Source: Labrenzia sp. VG12
Lineage (GTDB): Bacteria; Pseudomonadota; Alphaproteobacteria; Rhizobiales; Stappiaceae
Length of the DNA: 64,000 nt
Reading direction: 5' to 3'
NCBI RefSeq assembly: GCF_002237595.1
Contig: NZ_CP022529.1
Span: 1,054,001 to 1,118,000 of the forward strand
The notes under the pieces: generated by a model
Told to the model about the DNA's origin: nothing
Database searches by the model: none
Seen by the model: the letters and a program-made list of their open reading frames with translations, nothing else
Shown here: positions 8,525 through 17,641 of the stretch, piece after piece
Layout: each line of letters begins with the position of its first letter
How positions within the stretch are numbered: the stretch's first letter is position 1
Program-made: the position numbers and the translations under genes

Positions 8525-9370
8525 TCAGGTTCCGGCTGCGACGATGTCTGTGTCGTCGCGGCTTCCCCATTCCGCCCAGGATCCATCGTACAGGGCCAGG
8601 TCACGCGCGCCCAGGATGGTCAGCGCGAGCGTCAATATGGCGGCCGTCACGCCGGAGCCGCAGGTGGTTGTGACGGGCCTGGAAAGGTCGACACCGGCCT
8701 TTTCGAAGACTTCCTTGAGCTCATCTCGTGACAGGAACGTGCCGTTTTCCCGGATAAGCTGGGTAAAGGGCAGGTTCAGCGCCGTCGGCATGTGCCCCTT
8801 GCGCAATCCGGCGCGCGGTTCCGGGGCTTCTCCGGAAAAACGTTCGGCAGAACGTGCATCCAGGATCTGGCGGTTTCCGGTGGCGATTGCCGTTTTTATG
8901 TCGCCCAGATCGGCCACGGCGCCGTTGTTGAGGCGCGCAGAGAAATGGCTCTGAACGCGCCGTGTATCGTCATCGACGAAGGGCCGCCCTTCGGCGCGCC
9001 ATTTCGGAAACCCGCCATCCAGGACATAAACGCGTTCCGCACCCATGCTGCGCAGCGTCCACCAAACTCGCGGAGCGGAGTAGAAGCCAAAGTCATCATA
9101 GACCACCAGCGTCTGGCCATCTCCAATGCCGAGTTTCCGCATGGCAGAAGAAAAAACATGCGGCGCGGGCAGCATATGCGGCAGCTCGCTGGAGGTGTCG
9201 CAGATTTCATTGACGTCAAAGAAGATGGCACCCGGAACATGCGCATTCGGATAGACCGGAGGTGCATCCGGATGGGTAACTGGCGGCATCCAGGCATTGA
9301 TGACCACCAGATCCGGCGACGACAAGTGATCGGCCAGCCATTGAGTGGATACGAGCGGATGGTCAGTCAT
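8525..9370 (-). CDS. sseA: 3-mercaptopyruvate sulfurtransferase (SseA family)
   Basis: The enzyme transfers sulfur from 3-mercaptopyruvate or thiosulfate to acceptors such as cyanide or thiols. Its 281 residues form two rhodanese domains. The N-terminal one is inactive and the C-terminal one carries the active-site loop CGSGVTA, the CGSGVTA type of mercaptopyruvate enzymes. The N-terminus HPLVSTQWLADHL is typical. It converges on the chemoreceptor gene with a 10-base gap. The GFA-family gene lies 9 bases upstream on the same strand, so the two are probably co-transcribed. Confidence 0.92.
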   Translation of the reverse strand: MTDHPLVSTQWLADHLSSPDLVVINAWMPPVTHPDAPPVYPNAHVPGAIFFDVNEICDTSSELPHMLPAPHVFSSAMRKLGIGDGQTLVVYDDFGFYSAPRVWWTLRSMGAERVYVLDGGFPKWRAEGRPFVDDDTRRVQSHFSARLNNGAVADLGDIKTAIATGNRQILDARSAERFSGEAPEPRAGLRKGHMPTALNLPFTQLIRENGTFLSRDELKEVFEKAGVDLSRPVTTTCGSGVTAAILTLALTILGARDLALYDGSWAEWGSRDDTDIVAAGT

Positions 9371-9379
9371 CTTGTTTCC

Positions 9380-9853
9380 TCAGGTCTCGAGAAGGTCTTT
9401 GGACCGGTGCCATTCTTCAATGGACTGGTCGGGATAGTGCTGGAAATGAATGTGACCCGGGCCATCTGGAACATCGATCCAGTCCGGTTTGTAGGCCAAC
9501 ATGATATGGACCGTTTCAGGTGGCACAGGCAAGGGGGTATCAATTGATCCGGCATGCGGATGGATCAGTTCCGGCCAGCGAGGGTCCCAGACCCATAGGT
9601 GCGAACCGCAAGAACGGCAGAAGTGACGTTCCGCAGGGCTGGTTTTACCGTCAAGGATCGCGTTGTAGACGGACTTGGACTCAGCGCCCTGAACCTTCAA
9701 GCTGCCTGCATCTGCCATCAGATTGATCGCATATCCACCGCTGCCGCCGACCTTTCGGCAAATGGAGCAATAACAGCGCATATACGGATAAGGGGCCTTG
9801 CTCTCCAGTTCGAAGGAGATGGCACCGCAACGACAGCTTCCTGATAATTTCAT
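9380..9853 (-). CDS. GFA (glutathione-dependent formaldehyde-activating-like) family protein
   Basis: This 157-residue zinc protein has the GFA/CENP-V fold. All cysteine groups are visible: CRCGAISFE, CYCSICRK and FCRSCGSHLWVWD. Family members were named for formaldehyde-glutathione condensation, but most are uncharacterised. The role here is therefore only a family assignment. The gene sits immediately upstream of sseA on the same strand with a 9-base gap. A link to thiol or formaldehyde chemistry is possible but not shown. Confidence 0.85.
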   Translation of the reverse strand: MKLSGSCRCGAISFELESKAPYPYMRCYCSICRKVGGSGGYAINLMADAGSLKVQGAESKSVYNAILDGKTSPAERHFCRSCGSHLWVWDPRWPELIHPHAGSIDTPLPVPPETVHIMLAYKPDWIDVPDGPGHIHFQHYPDQSIEEWHRSKDLLET

Positions 9854-9891
9854 GTCCGGCCTCCCGGTTCAGCCACAGGCGTGCGCGCGCC

Positions 9892-10608
9892 TCAATCCGT
9901 CAGGCGGATTCGCACGCGCCTGTTCTGTTTGCCCTTTTTCTCGATTTTTCCAAGTTCGAGCGGGCCGATTTCGGAGGTCTTGCCCACATGCGTGCCACCA
10001 CAGGGCTGCAAATCGACATCGCCTCCGATGCGCACCAGACGCACCCGCCCGGAACCGCGAGGTGGTTTTACCGACATGGTTTTCACAAGGTCCGGATTGG
10101 CGTCCAGCTCTTCGTCCGTAATCCACTCGGTCGTGACATCGTGGTCGCCGCCGGCAAGCTCGTTGAGTGTTTCAAGTAATGCTTCCCTGTCGACGGTTTC
10201 TTCACCCATGTCGAAGTCCAGGCGGCCTTCACCGTCACCTATCTGGCCGCCCGTAACAGGATAGGGCAGGGCAACGGACAGCAAGTGAAGGGCCGTATGC
10301 ATGCGCATCAGCCGGTAGCGGCGCGACCAGTCGATATGTGCCGTCAAACGGCTTCCGATTTCGGGAACTGCCTGTCCCTCTGCGGGAACGTGCACAACAG
10401 TCGACTTGTCAGCGTCATAAACAGCGGTCGCGATTTCGATGCGGCTACCGTCTTCCAGTTCAAGACTGCCGCAGTCGCCGGGCTGGCCGCCGCCGGTCGC
10501 ATAAAACACTGTCCGGTCGAGCAAAATTCCACCACGTTCATTGACGTTTTGCACCACGGCCTCGCAGGTCCGAAGATAGGCGTCGTCTCGAAACAAAGGG
10601 GTGGTCAT
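9892..10608 (-). CDS. Alanyl-tRNA editing protein, AlaX-type
   Basis: This free-standing trans-editing factor hydrolyses Ser or Gly mischarged onto tRNA-Ala. It has 238 residues with the AlaRS editing-domain zinc ligands: HTALHLL (HxxxH) and CGGTHV (CxxxH). The GGGQPGDCG motif marks the AlaX-M type. The start at 10608 (MTTPLFRDD) matches the family N-terminus; the open frame further upstream has no family similarity. It is the upstream gene of a same-strand run with the GFA and sseA genes. Confidence 0.9.
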   Translation of the reverse strand: MTTPLFRDDAYLRTCEAVVQNVNERGGILLDRTVFYATGGGQPGDCGSLELEDGSRIEIATAVYDADKSTVVHVPAEGQAVPEIGSRLTAHIDWSRRYRLMRMHTALHLLSVALPYPVTGGQIGDGEGRLDFDMGEETVDREALLETLNELAGGDHDVTTEWITDEELDANPDLVKTMSVKPPRGSGRVRLVRIGGDVDLQPCGGTHVGKTSEIGPLELGKIEKKGKQNRRVRIRLTD

Positions 10609-10792
10609 TAGGCTCTCCAGGGTCCGGCAATGGTCTGACTTGAGCAACGTTCGGCCAACTACGCAAGGGCTAAAATTTTGAGTCTTGCCGGATGCACCAC
10701 AGACAACGCCCGCAAACCGACTGGTTCGCGGGTGTTGGCACAAAACGGGTTTAAAGGACTTCTGGTGACTGCCTCAGTTAGGAGACCGTCGA

Positions 10793-11218
10793 CTAGTCCT
10801 CAAAATTCAGGTCGACAAATCCTTCCGTCCAGTTCTGCTTGTTCGAGACGCCTTTGGCGTTGGTGAAAACGGGTTGATCCGTCTCTTCCCGCGTCACCGT
10901 GAAGCACAGTTTGCCCCACCCGTCCGCGCTCCAGTCTTCGCAATAATGGCCCTTGCCGTCGATTTCGACGGCCTCCCACGGGATATTGCGGATCATGTCG
11001 CCTTTGACCACAACAACGGCGATACCGTCCTGATGGTTGTTCTGACGGTATTGAGTGACACCATCCGGAAAGAAGCCATAGATTGAATTGCCCGACATCA
11101 TCGTCTTGATTTCGTCTGCGGTCAGGTTGACAGGATCGGCCAGTGCCAAAGGTGCGATTGTCACTGTCATCAGCAGAAACAGACCCAATCGTTCAATTCC
11201 GGGTTTGAAGTTGTGCAT
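10793..11218 (-). CDS. Small exported protein of unknown function
   Basis: The protein has 141 residues. Residues 1-28 form a signal peptide ending near ALAD, so the mature part is probably periplasmic. The mature sequence (TADEIKTMMSGNSIYGFFPDG, then paired Cys in HYCEDWSADGWGKLCF) somewhat resembles DUF995-like proteins of rhizobia, but I could not confirm this. No catalytic motif is visible. It stands alone between alaX and the AraC-type gene. Confidence 0.65.
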   Translation of the reverse strand: MHNFKPGIERLGLFLLMTVTIAPLALADPVNLTADEIKTMMSGNSIYGFFPDGVTQYRQNNHQDGIAVVVVKGDMIRNIPWEAVEIDGKGHYCEDWSADGWGKLCFTVTREETDQPVFTNAKGVSNKQNWTEGFVDLNFED

Positions 11219-11350
11219 TTGGTCCTCGGCGAGATTTCATCCATGTGTCTCAACCCCTTGGCTAAGTCCAAGCGGCGGCGTTATCTTGTTCTGGAGGTTG
11301 ACGGAGGCCTGTGAATATCCGTGCCAAAATTTCGGGCAGGCAGAAAACTG

Positions 11351-12378
11351 ATGACCGCAGGACAGCAAAAGCCGGTGAAGGCGCCCTTCGGCGAAGCCTA
11401 TGCGGTTCACTGGAACTGGTGGCTGCGGACGTTTGCCCAACAGGCCATGCAGCGTTATCCGGAGCTCTACGAGGGTGACGCGAGCATCATAGCCGCGGCG
11501 ACAGATCCGCTGACACCGATCGACCGGCTCTACCGGCAGCGTGGCAGTGACGCAGTTTTCTGGCTGGCACGGGCACTTGGGCGGCCAAAAGCATTCGATG
11601 TGCTCAGCCTTGTTCTGACCTCGTCACCGACTGTGTCGGAACTCGTCCGGCGGTGGCGCGGTTTTCTTGCGCTTCAAGCCGATGTTCGCTTCAAGGAAAC
11701 CGCCGGAAAAAGTTGCTTTGTTTCGCGCGAACTCGGGCCCGACTTGGTCCTGTCCCCATATCTGATTAGTCCGGCCAACAGGAAACCTTATGGACCGGCG
11801 ATGCTTGCTGGTGTCGCCGCCGGCACGCTCGACAGTGCCGGTTTGGTTTTGGCAGGCATCTGGTCGATACCGCGCGGGCGCGCCGCTCAACCGCTCTACC
11901 GGTTTGGAACATTTGTCGGTGAAGCCCTGGATTTTGACAGTGATATTGTCTTCCGGCTGGCGGAGGGCGACGACACCATGCACGTGAAACCCGCACATCC
12001 GCCGCATATCGAGTTTCAGCACCTGAGGAGGGGAGAGGGCAAAATGGTGCATACCGGATTGCTCGCCCGTGTCATCTCCACTCTCGAAAACGTTCACGGA
12101 GCTCACGCCGGACTGCCTGCGACCGCTGCCCGAATCGGGATGTCTCCACGCAGTCTGTCGCGCCGGTTGTCGGAGGCAGGGCTTGGCTACGGCCAGCTGG
12201 CACGTTTCATACGCTTGAGATCGGCCACACAAATGCTTGCCCGGGTGCCACCAACCTCGAAGACGTCGCCTATTTCTCCGGATATTCGGACCGGCATCAT
12301 CTGTCGCGGGAATTTCGAAAGCTGGCGGAGGTCGGCCCATCCGGCTTGAGGGATCTCCTGGCCGGCGCACCGTATTGA
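11351..12378 (+). pseudogene. AraC-type regulator with a single-base frameshift near its C-terminus
   Basis: The first 300 or so residues form an AraC regulator: an arabinose-binding-like N-terminal domain, then a first helix-turn-helix (AARIGMSPRSLSRRLSEAG). After the codons for ATQMLAR (about 12246) the frame degenerates into basic, low-complexity residues ending at 12349. Reading on in the next frame gives the missing second helix-turn-helix, NLEDVAYFSGYSDRHHLSRE, and a normal stop at 12378. One base is missing within 12240-12250. It could be a sequencing error or a recent inactivating mutation. The start could be the GTG at 11321 or the ATG at 11351. Confidence 0.8.
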
Positions 12379-12455
12379 CATGAAAACTGCAGACGTCACC
12401 TTGAAACAGGGTGCCGGGACTGGCCTGGCAACTGGTTACCGCAGAGGCATGTCGG

Positions 12456-13100
12456 TCAACGATTGGCGTTGGCCACAAGCAGTTTCAACGCGAATGTGCC
12501 CATGATACCGGCAAAAGCCCAGTCAAACGTCCGCATGAAAGCCGGCGAGGATTTCAAGAACTTGGCAAAGGCACTTGCACCTAGCACCATCAAGACACAG
12601 ATGGGGGTTCCGAGAGCAACAAAATAGAAGCCGAGAAACAGCAGTTTCCCGACTGCGTGCGGATCGCTTGCGCTGACGAATTGCGGCAGAAACGTAACGA
12701 AAAAGAGCACGATTTTCGGGTTGAGGATGTTGACGCCGAGTGCTTGCAGCCAGACCCTGTGGAACGGTTGTTTGCGAACTTTGACCGCTTCAAGCGCGAA
12801 ACTGGACCCGTTTCGAACCGCCTGGTAGGCGAGCCAGATCAGATAGGCGGCGCCGACGACTTTCAGGATCGTAAAGGCGAGTTCCGAGGCGGCCAGGAGC
12901 GCAGAGACGCCGATGGCGGCCAGAACCGTGTGCACAACCAGGCCTGCGGTTGCGCCGAAAACGGCTGCGAGGCCCGCCATGCGACCTTGTGTGAGCGTCT
13001 TGCTCATAAACAGCGTCATGTCCGGTCCTGGCGTAATGGAAAGCACCAGGCAGGCGGCGGTAAAGGCAAGAAGCGTGGAGACGTCTGGCAGGAAAGTCAT
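12456..13100 (-). CDS. LysE/RhtB family amino-acid exporter
   Basis: This 214-residue inner-membrane protein has about six hydrophobic segments. The family motif SITPGPDMTLFMSKTLTQG is near residue 25, and NPKIVLFFVTFLPQF occurs mid-protein. LysE/RhtB proteins export amino acids such as homoserine, threonine or lysine. The substrate here is not predictable. It converges with the frameshifted AraC-type gene, and nothing suggests co-regulation. Confidence 0.9.
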   Translation of the reverse strand: MTFLPDVSTLLAFTAACLVLSITPGPDMTLFMSKTLTQGRMAGLAAVFGATAGLVVHTVLAAIGVSALLAASELAFTILKVVGAAYLIWLAYQAVRNGSSFALEAVKVRKQPFHRVWLQALGVNILNPKIVLFFVTFLPQFVSASDPHAVGKLLFLGFYFVALGTPICVLMVLGASAFAKFLKSSPAFMRTFDWAFAGIMGTFALKLLVANANR

Positions 13101-13189
13101 TGATGAGGGGCCCTGGTAAGCGCGAGGGCGCCAATCTAGGGCAAAGCCGGAAGATAAACCAGAGCGTGCGGCGCCAAAATGCCCGTCAA

Positions 13190-14704
13190 TTACAGGATCG
13201 GGGAAAGTAGTCTGGCTCCCTGAGCCAGCACCCGGAATACATAACTGCGAGACTGAAAAGCGTCCGGCCAGGTCAGCCGTGCATTCTGAAAATCAGTAGT
13301 CAGCATGGTTTCGACATTCCGGATCATCCGCTCGTGGGTGAACCACAATGTCAGCTCGAAATTGATCTGGAAGGACCGATTGTCGAAATTGACCGTGCCA
13401 ATGGACACAAGGTTGTCGTCCATCAGGGTAACCTTGGAGTGAAGGAACCCGTCCGTATAACGATAGACCTTTACGCCACGCTGAACGAATGTGTCTTCAT
13501 AGGCATGGCTTGCCAGCCACACCGTCCAGTGATCCCGTTTCTCGGGCAGAAGAATGCGCACATCCACACCCCGCATGGCGGCCGCGCATAGCGCGGTTTG
13601 CACGTCGAGAGATGGTACCAGATAGGGTGTCGTGATCCAGAGCCGCCGCTTGGCCTGCGCCGCCGCTTCGACGAAGGCAAGGGCACATTCCTCCAGCTTG
13701 TCGGCCGGTCCGGTTGGCATCACAAGCACCGATTCATCGCCAGGCATCGGGATTTCGGTGACCTGGGGCAGTTCGATCTGATTGCCGCTGGCCCAGAGCC
13801 AGTCTTCGACAAAGGAGAGCGCACAGGCAACCGCAGCAGGGCCTTCGACCCGAACATGCGTGTCCCGCCAGTGTCCGAACCATTTGTTGCGCCCGACATA
13901 TTGGTCAGCCACATTGTGCCCACCGACAAAGGCCTCGACATGGTCGACGACGACCAGTTTGCGGTGGTTGCGATAATTGAGCCTCATCGGACCCAGCAAT
14001 CTGAGGAATTTGTGGTTTTCATTGAAACCGCAAACGCGCACACCGGCGTCCTTCAGGCGGTGGATGAACTCTCGCGACAGCGCGTGGCTGCCAACATCGT
14101 CATAGAGGAAATAGACCTCGACACCTGTCTTTGCCCGCTCGATCAACGCAGCGGCCATTTCGCGGCCGAGTGCGTCATCATGAATGGCAAAAAACTGGAA
14201 GAAAATGACGGTTTTCGCGCGTGCGATTGCGTCCTTGATTGCGCCGAAGGTTGCTTCGCCATCGATCAGGAGACTGGCCTTGTTGCCCGCCAGGAAGGGA
14301 ACACCAGCCACACGAGACAGGACTGGCCAGTCCCGTGTTTCCTCGTGATCCGTCAGGCCGAGTTCATCCGCGCGTCGCGCCCGCTCGGACCGGCCGAGCG
14401 TCGCCTGGATCTTGGCGTAGTCGCTGAAGGAACGCCATCCGAAAACAAAGTAAAGCGGCACGGTGACATAGGGCAGAAAAAACAGTGACAGCAGCCAGGC
14501 AGCAGATCCTTGTGACGTCCGGGAATTCATGACCTCGCGTACCGCACAGATCCCGGCCGTGACGTAGAGGGCCGCAACGAAAGCCGCGACCAGCCCAAGG
14601 TTGTTGGCCATGGTGTCCAGGAGACCCGCATCTGTCACTGCGTCGTGAATCACCGTCTCAGCGGGGCCACCAGTGTCAGGGATTGCGGGAGCATCCTGTT
14701 CCAT
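13190..14704 (-). CDS. cls: Cardiolipin synthase (phospholipase D family)
   Basis: Cls joins two phosphatidylglycerol molecules to form cardiolipin at the inner membrane. It has 504 residues. Two N-terminal hydrophobic segments (about residues 35-60 and 70-90) are followed by two HKD motifs: NHRKLVVVDHVEAFVGGHN, and FLHSKVTLMDDNLVSIGTVNFD. Length and order are those of bacterial ClsA-type enzymes. The cysteine synthase gene lies 22 bases downstream on the same strand. Confidence 0.9.
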   Translation of the reverse strand: MEQDAPAIPDTGGPAETVIHDAVTDAGLLDTMANNLGLVAAFVAALYVTAGICAVREVMNSRTSQGSAAWLLSLFFLPYVTVPLYFVFGWRSFSDYAKIQATLGRSERARRADELGLTDHEETRDWPVLSRVAGVPFLAGNKASLLIDGEATFGAIKDAIARAKTVIFFQFFAIHDDALGREMAAALIERAKTGVEVYFLYDDVGSHALSREFIHRLKDAGVRVCGFNENHKFLRLLGPMRLNYRNHRKLVVVDHVEAFVGGHNVADQYVGRNKWFGHWRDTHVRVEGPAAVACALSFVEDWLWASGNQIELPQVTEIPMPGDESVLVMPTGPADKLEECALAFVEAAAQAKRRLWITTPYLVPSLDVQTALCAAAMRGVDVRILLPEKRDHWTVWLASHAYEDTFVQRGVKVYRYTDGFLHSKVTLMDDNLVSIGTVNFDNRSFQINFELTLWFTHERMIRNVETMLTTDFQNARLTWPDAFQSRSYVFRVLAQGARLLSPIL

Positions 14705-14726
14705 GGGTCGTTTGGCGCTTCAGCGC

Positions 14727-15761
14727 TCAGGCAAACGGCGGCGTGATGGTAACCTCACGCTCCAGCCAGGCCGGAACCGGCAGGTTTTTCGACCGCAGGA
14801 ACTCCGGATTATAGAGTTTCGACTGATACCTTGTGCCGTGATCGCACAAGATGGTCACAATGGTTTTGCCCGGACCGAGTTCGCGTGCCAGGCGGCGTGC
14901 ACCAGCCAGATTGATTGCAGACGATCCCCCCAGAAGAAGCCCTTCTTTCTCGGCAAGGTCAAAGACAAGCGGCAGGGCCTCTTCGTCCGGGATGGTCCAG
15001 GCATGATCGATCTTGAGGTCTTCGACAATCACTGTACTGCGGCCAAGACCAATGCCTTCCGAAACGGAGCCGCCTTCTGAGGCAACCGCGTCGCCCGAGG
15101 TGAAAAGCGACTGCATCGCCGCACCGCGCGGATCCGCGCAGCCGATTACGACACCGGGTTTGTTTTCCTGCAGGTAAGTGGAAACTCCGGCGAGCGTTCC
15201 ACCCGAACCGACCGCACAAATGAAACCGTCGACCCGGTTGCCGGTCTGGGCCAGAATTTCCGGACCGGTGGTCGTAAAGTGGGCTTTGCGATTGTCGAGA
15301 TTGTTCCACTGATCGGCAAAGATGACGCCGTTCGGCTCGGTCTTCGCCATGTCTTCAGCCAGACGGCGCGCGACATGCTGATAATTGTTCGGGTCCTTGA
15401 ACGGTTTGGCCGGAACCTCGACCAACTCTGCACCGCAGAGGCGCAGCATGTCCTTCTTTTCCTGGCTCTGGGTTTCCGGTATCACGATCACCGTCCGGTA
15501 GCCGCGGGCGCTTGCCACCAGCGCCAGCCCGATGCCCGTGTTACCGGCTGTGCCTTCCACGATGACCCCACCAGGTTTCAAATCGCCACGTGCCTCGGCC
15601 TCCAGAATCATCTGGCGGGCTGGGCGGTCCTTGACGGATTGACCCGGATTCATGAATTCCGCTTTTCCAAGGATCTCGCAACCGGTTTCCTCGGAAAGGG
15701 CCTTCAGGCGGATGAGGGGCGTGTTCCCGATCGCATCGACAACAGAAGCGGACACAGACAT
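14727..15761 (-). CDS. cysK: Cysteine synthase A (O-acetylserine sulfhydrylase)
   Basis: This PLP enzyme makes L-cysteine from O-acetylserine and sulfide. It has 344 residues. The PLP lysine lies in NPGQSVKDRPA, the substrate loop is TAGNTGIGLA, and the phosphate-binding loop is GSGGTLAGV. The start is set at 15761 (MSVSASVVDAIGNTPLIRL) because a purine-rich site (aggaac) precedes it. The open frame 36 bases further upstream lacks one. The longer C-terminus is like alphaproteobacterial cysteine synthases of this subgroup. The enzyme could in part be cystathionine-beta-synthase-like, but CysK is the better fit. Confidence 0.88.
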   Translation of the reverse strand: MSVSASVVDAIGNTPLIRLKALSEETGCEILGKAEFMNPGQSVKDRPARQMILEAEARGDLKPGGVIVEGTAGNTGIGLALVASARGYRTVIVIPETQSQEKKDMLRLCGAELVEVPAKPFKDPNNYQHVARRLAEDMAKTEPNGVIFADQWNNLDNRKAHFTTTGPEILAQTGNRVDGFICAVGSGGTLAGVSTYLQENKPGVVIGCADPRGAAMQSLFTSGDAVASEGGSVSEGIGLGRSTVIVEDLKIDHAWTIPDEEALPLVFDLAEKEGLLLGGSSAINLAGARRLARELGPGKTIVTILCDHGTRYQSKLYNPEFLRSKNLPVPAWLEREVTITPPFA

Positions 15762-16003
15762 ATTATTGGTTCCTGGCTGATCTGTTCCGGAGCTCATGCC
15801 GGACAGATTTTTCTGACGAGCACCGGACGCTAAAGGTCTCCGGCACCTTGATCAAGTTTGCAATGTAATGTGATGAGATCTGAATACCAGCCGGGAACAC
15901 CGTGGAATCAGGCTTTTTTGCAGTCCGATTGAAGGTGGGCCGGCAATTAATCGGCCCAGAAGCTGGACTGAATCTCAATTTCAAATATTTATGGTGTAAA
16001 TGA

Positions 16004-16031
16004 TGATCCAAGCAACGCGGCGCAGCGTAAC
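16004..16031 (+). promoter_or_regulatory. Putative ECF (RpoE/ChrR-type) sigma factor promoter
   Basis: TGATCC at 16004-16009 is followed after exactly 18 bases by TAAC at 16028-16031, 33 bases before the ChrR-like start codon. The same layout, with the same GCG before TAAC, occurs at 21143-21116 ahead of the opposing operon. TGATCC as a -35 with a TAA-starting -10 matches the group-11 ECF promoter described for the singlet-oxygen RpoE of Rhodobacter, as I recall it. Confidence 0.65.
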
Positions 16032-16063
16032 GCGCTTAAGATAACTTAAGACGCTGGAGTTTT

Positions 16064-16741
16064 ATGAGAGCGGCAATGGAAAAGAACGTGACCGGAATGG
16101 ATGAACTGCTGGCCGGCTACGCGGCCGGGACCTTGTCCTATCCGGCCCAGGCACTGGTTGGTGCGCATCTCGAGCTGAGCGGCCAGAACCGCAGCTATGT
16201 CTCGTCACTGGAGACACTTGCCGGTTCGGGTCTCGAGAGCTGCGAACCCGTTGCTCTATCTGATCGCGAGACGGCACTCTCTGCCATATTCGAGACCGAC
16301 GCCGCCGATCTCAACGACAATCTTCCTGGAGCCCCGTTGACACGGGCTGCTGGCATGCAGACGTCCGGTGTTCCCGGGTCCCTTCAGGCAATTGTCGGGG
16401 ACACGCTTGAAAACCTTCCGTGGAAAACACTGCTGCCGGGTGTCAAGGAATGCAAGTTTGAAGAGATCGATGGCTGCAACAGCAGCCTCCTGTGGGTGCG
16501 AGCGGGCCGCGCGATGCCCTCCCATACGCATCACGGCACTGAATTGACGCTGGTCCTGAAAGGCGGGTTCCGGGACGAGGACGGGCATTACGTTGCAGGC
16601 GACCTTGCCTATGCCGACGGAGATGTCGATCACAAGCCTGTGGCAGACGAGGGCGAAGACTGCATCTGTTTCGCTGTGACTGCAGGCCGCCTGCAGCTGA
16701 CAGGCCCGGTCGGACGATGGTTTGCGCCCTTCATGCGTTAA
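16064..16741 (+). CDS. ChrR-like cupin protein lacking the anti-sigma zinc site
   Basis: The 225 residues align end to end with the ChrR anti-sigma family. The N-terminal part (ELLAGYAAGTLSYPAQALVGAHLEL) is the anti-sigma helical domain. The C-terminal cupin keeps its metal ligands His154, His156, Glu160 and His190. ChrR normally binds zinc with an N-terminal His, a central His and a CxxC pair. Here only the central His (His35) remains, and CxxC is replaced by Ser39 and Asn42. No sigma-factor gene lies beside it. It may be a non-canonical sensor, or a cupin that no longer binds sigma. ggag before ATG 16064 supports the start. It heads an operon with the SDR. Confidence 0.8.
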   Translation: MRAAMEKNVTGMDELLAGYAAGTLSYPAQALVGAHLELSGQNRSYVSSLETLAGSGLESCEPVALSDRETALSAIFETDAADLNDNLPGAPLTRAAGMQTSGVPGSLQAIVGDTLENLPWKTLLPGVKECKFEEIDGCNSSLLWVRAGRAMPSHTHHGTELTLVLKGGFRDEDGHYVAGDLAYADGDVDHKPVADEGEDCICFAVTAGRLQLTGPVGRWFAPFMR

Positions 16742-16763
16742 ATGAGATCCGACCCCCAGGTGG

Positions 16764-16782
16764 TTTGCGTAGAACACGCAAA
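16764..16782. repeat. Inverted repeat between the ChrR-like gene and the SDR gene
   Basis: TTTGCGT and ACGCAAA form a perfect 7-bp inverted repeat around AGAAC, in the 58-base gap before the TTG start of the SDR gene. It could be an operator or a small processing hairpin. No T-run follows, so it is not a terminator. Confidence 0.35.
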
Positions 16783-16799
16783 TCATTTGGGAGACTGTT

Positions 16800-17606
16800 T
16801 TGCCGAAAAAACAATATGTTGCCATTCCGGATGACGGTTGCGTCTGGATCACTGGTGCAAGTTCAGGGATCGGGCGTCAGCTTGCGATTGATCTGGCACG
16901 AGCTGGATGGACTGTCGTCGTCACGGCCAGATCCTTGTCCGCCCTTACGGAACTTGAGGAGCGGGCTGCCGATCTGAGCGGACGGATCTGTGCCTATGCA
17001 GGCGACGTGGCAAACACCGAGCTGATGGAGCACATGGCGGCGGAGATCGAGGAACACCTTGGACCGGTGGTGCTTCTGGTTGCGAATGCCGGCATCTATC
17101 TGCCGCAGGACGGTCTCTCCGGTCATGTCGAAGACTATCGCAAAACCTTCGAGGTCAACCTCATGGGGACGGTCAACGTTCTGTTGCCGGTGATCAATCG
17201 CATGAAGGAAAGGGGCAGGGGACAGATCGGTGTTGTGTCATCGGTGGCCGGCTATGGCGGTCTGCCGACATCTGCGGCCTACGGAGCGAGCAAGGCGGGC
17301 CTGATCAACATGGTCGAGTCGCTGAAGTTCGATCTGGATCTCGCCGGTATTCGCATTCAGCTGATCAATCCGGGGTTTGTGGACACGCCCGCAACAAAGT
17401 CCAACCCGTTTCCAATGCCGCATCTGATGACGGTCGAGGAAGCCGCACGGGAAATCGTGAAAGGATTGAACCATCCGAAAAGGTTCGAAATTGCCTTTCC
17501 TGGCCCCTTTGTTCGGCAGCTCAAATTCTTGCAACTTTTGCCCTACCGGGCCTATTTTGCCCTGCTGAAGCGCACCACGGGCTGGTCACAAAAAAAGGCC
17601 GGTTAG
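16800..17606 (+). CDS. Short-chain dehydrogenase/reductase
   Basis: This 268-residue classical SDR is an NAD(P)-dependent oxidoreductase of unknown substrate. The cofactor loop is TGASSGIGRQLA, NAG is present (VANAGIYL), and the catalytic Ser, Tyr and Lys are in SSVAGYG and YGASKAG. A C-terminal hydrophobic stretch (LKFLQLLPYRAYFALL) suggests membrane association. The start is a TTG preceded by gggag seven bases away; the first in-frame ATG lies far inside the fold. It is co-transcribed with the ChrR-like gene, and an SDR is also found in the related lipid-stress cluster of Rhodobacter. A role in modified fatty-acid metabolism is inferred from this context. Confidence 0.85.
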   Translation: MPKKQYVAIPDDGCVWITGASSGIGRQLAIDLARAGWTVVVTARSLSALTELEERAADLSGRICAYAGDVANTELMEHMAAEIEEHLGPVVLLVANAGIYLPQDGLSGHVEDYRKTFEVNLMGTVNVLLPVINRMKERGRGQIGVVSSVAGYGGLPTSAAYGASKAGLINMVESLKFDLDLAGIRIQLINPGFVDTPATKSNPFPMPHLMTVEEAAREIVKGLNHPKRFEIAFPGPFVRQLKFLQLLPYRAYFALLKRTTGWSQKKAG

Positions 17607-17620
17607 CAACCGGCCTTTCA
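17591..17620. terminator. Bidirectional terminator between convergent SDR and CFA genes
   Basis: A perfect 11-bp stem (AAAGGCCGGTT paired with AACCGGCCTTT) with a 3-base loop has an A-run on its left and T-rich sequence on its right. It can serve both converging operons and overlaps the SDR stop codon. Confidence 0.75.
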
Positions 17621-17641
17621 TTTCTGCTGTCGCCAAGGCCC

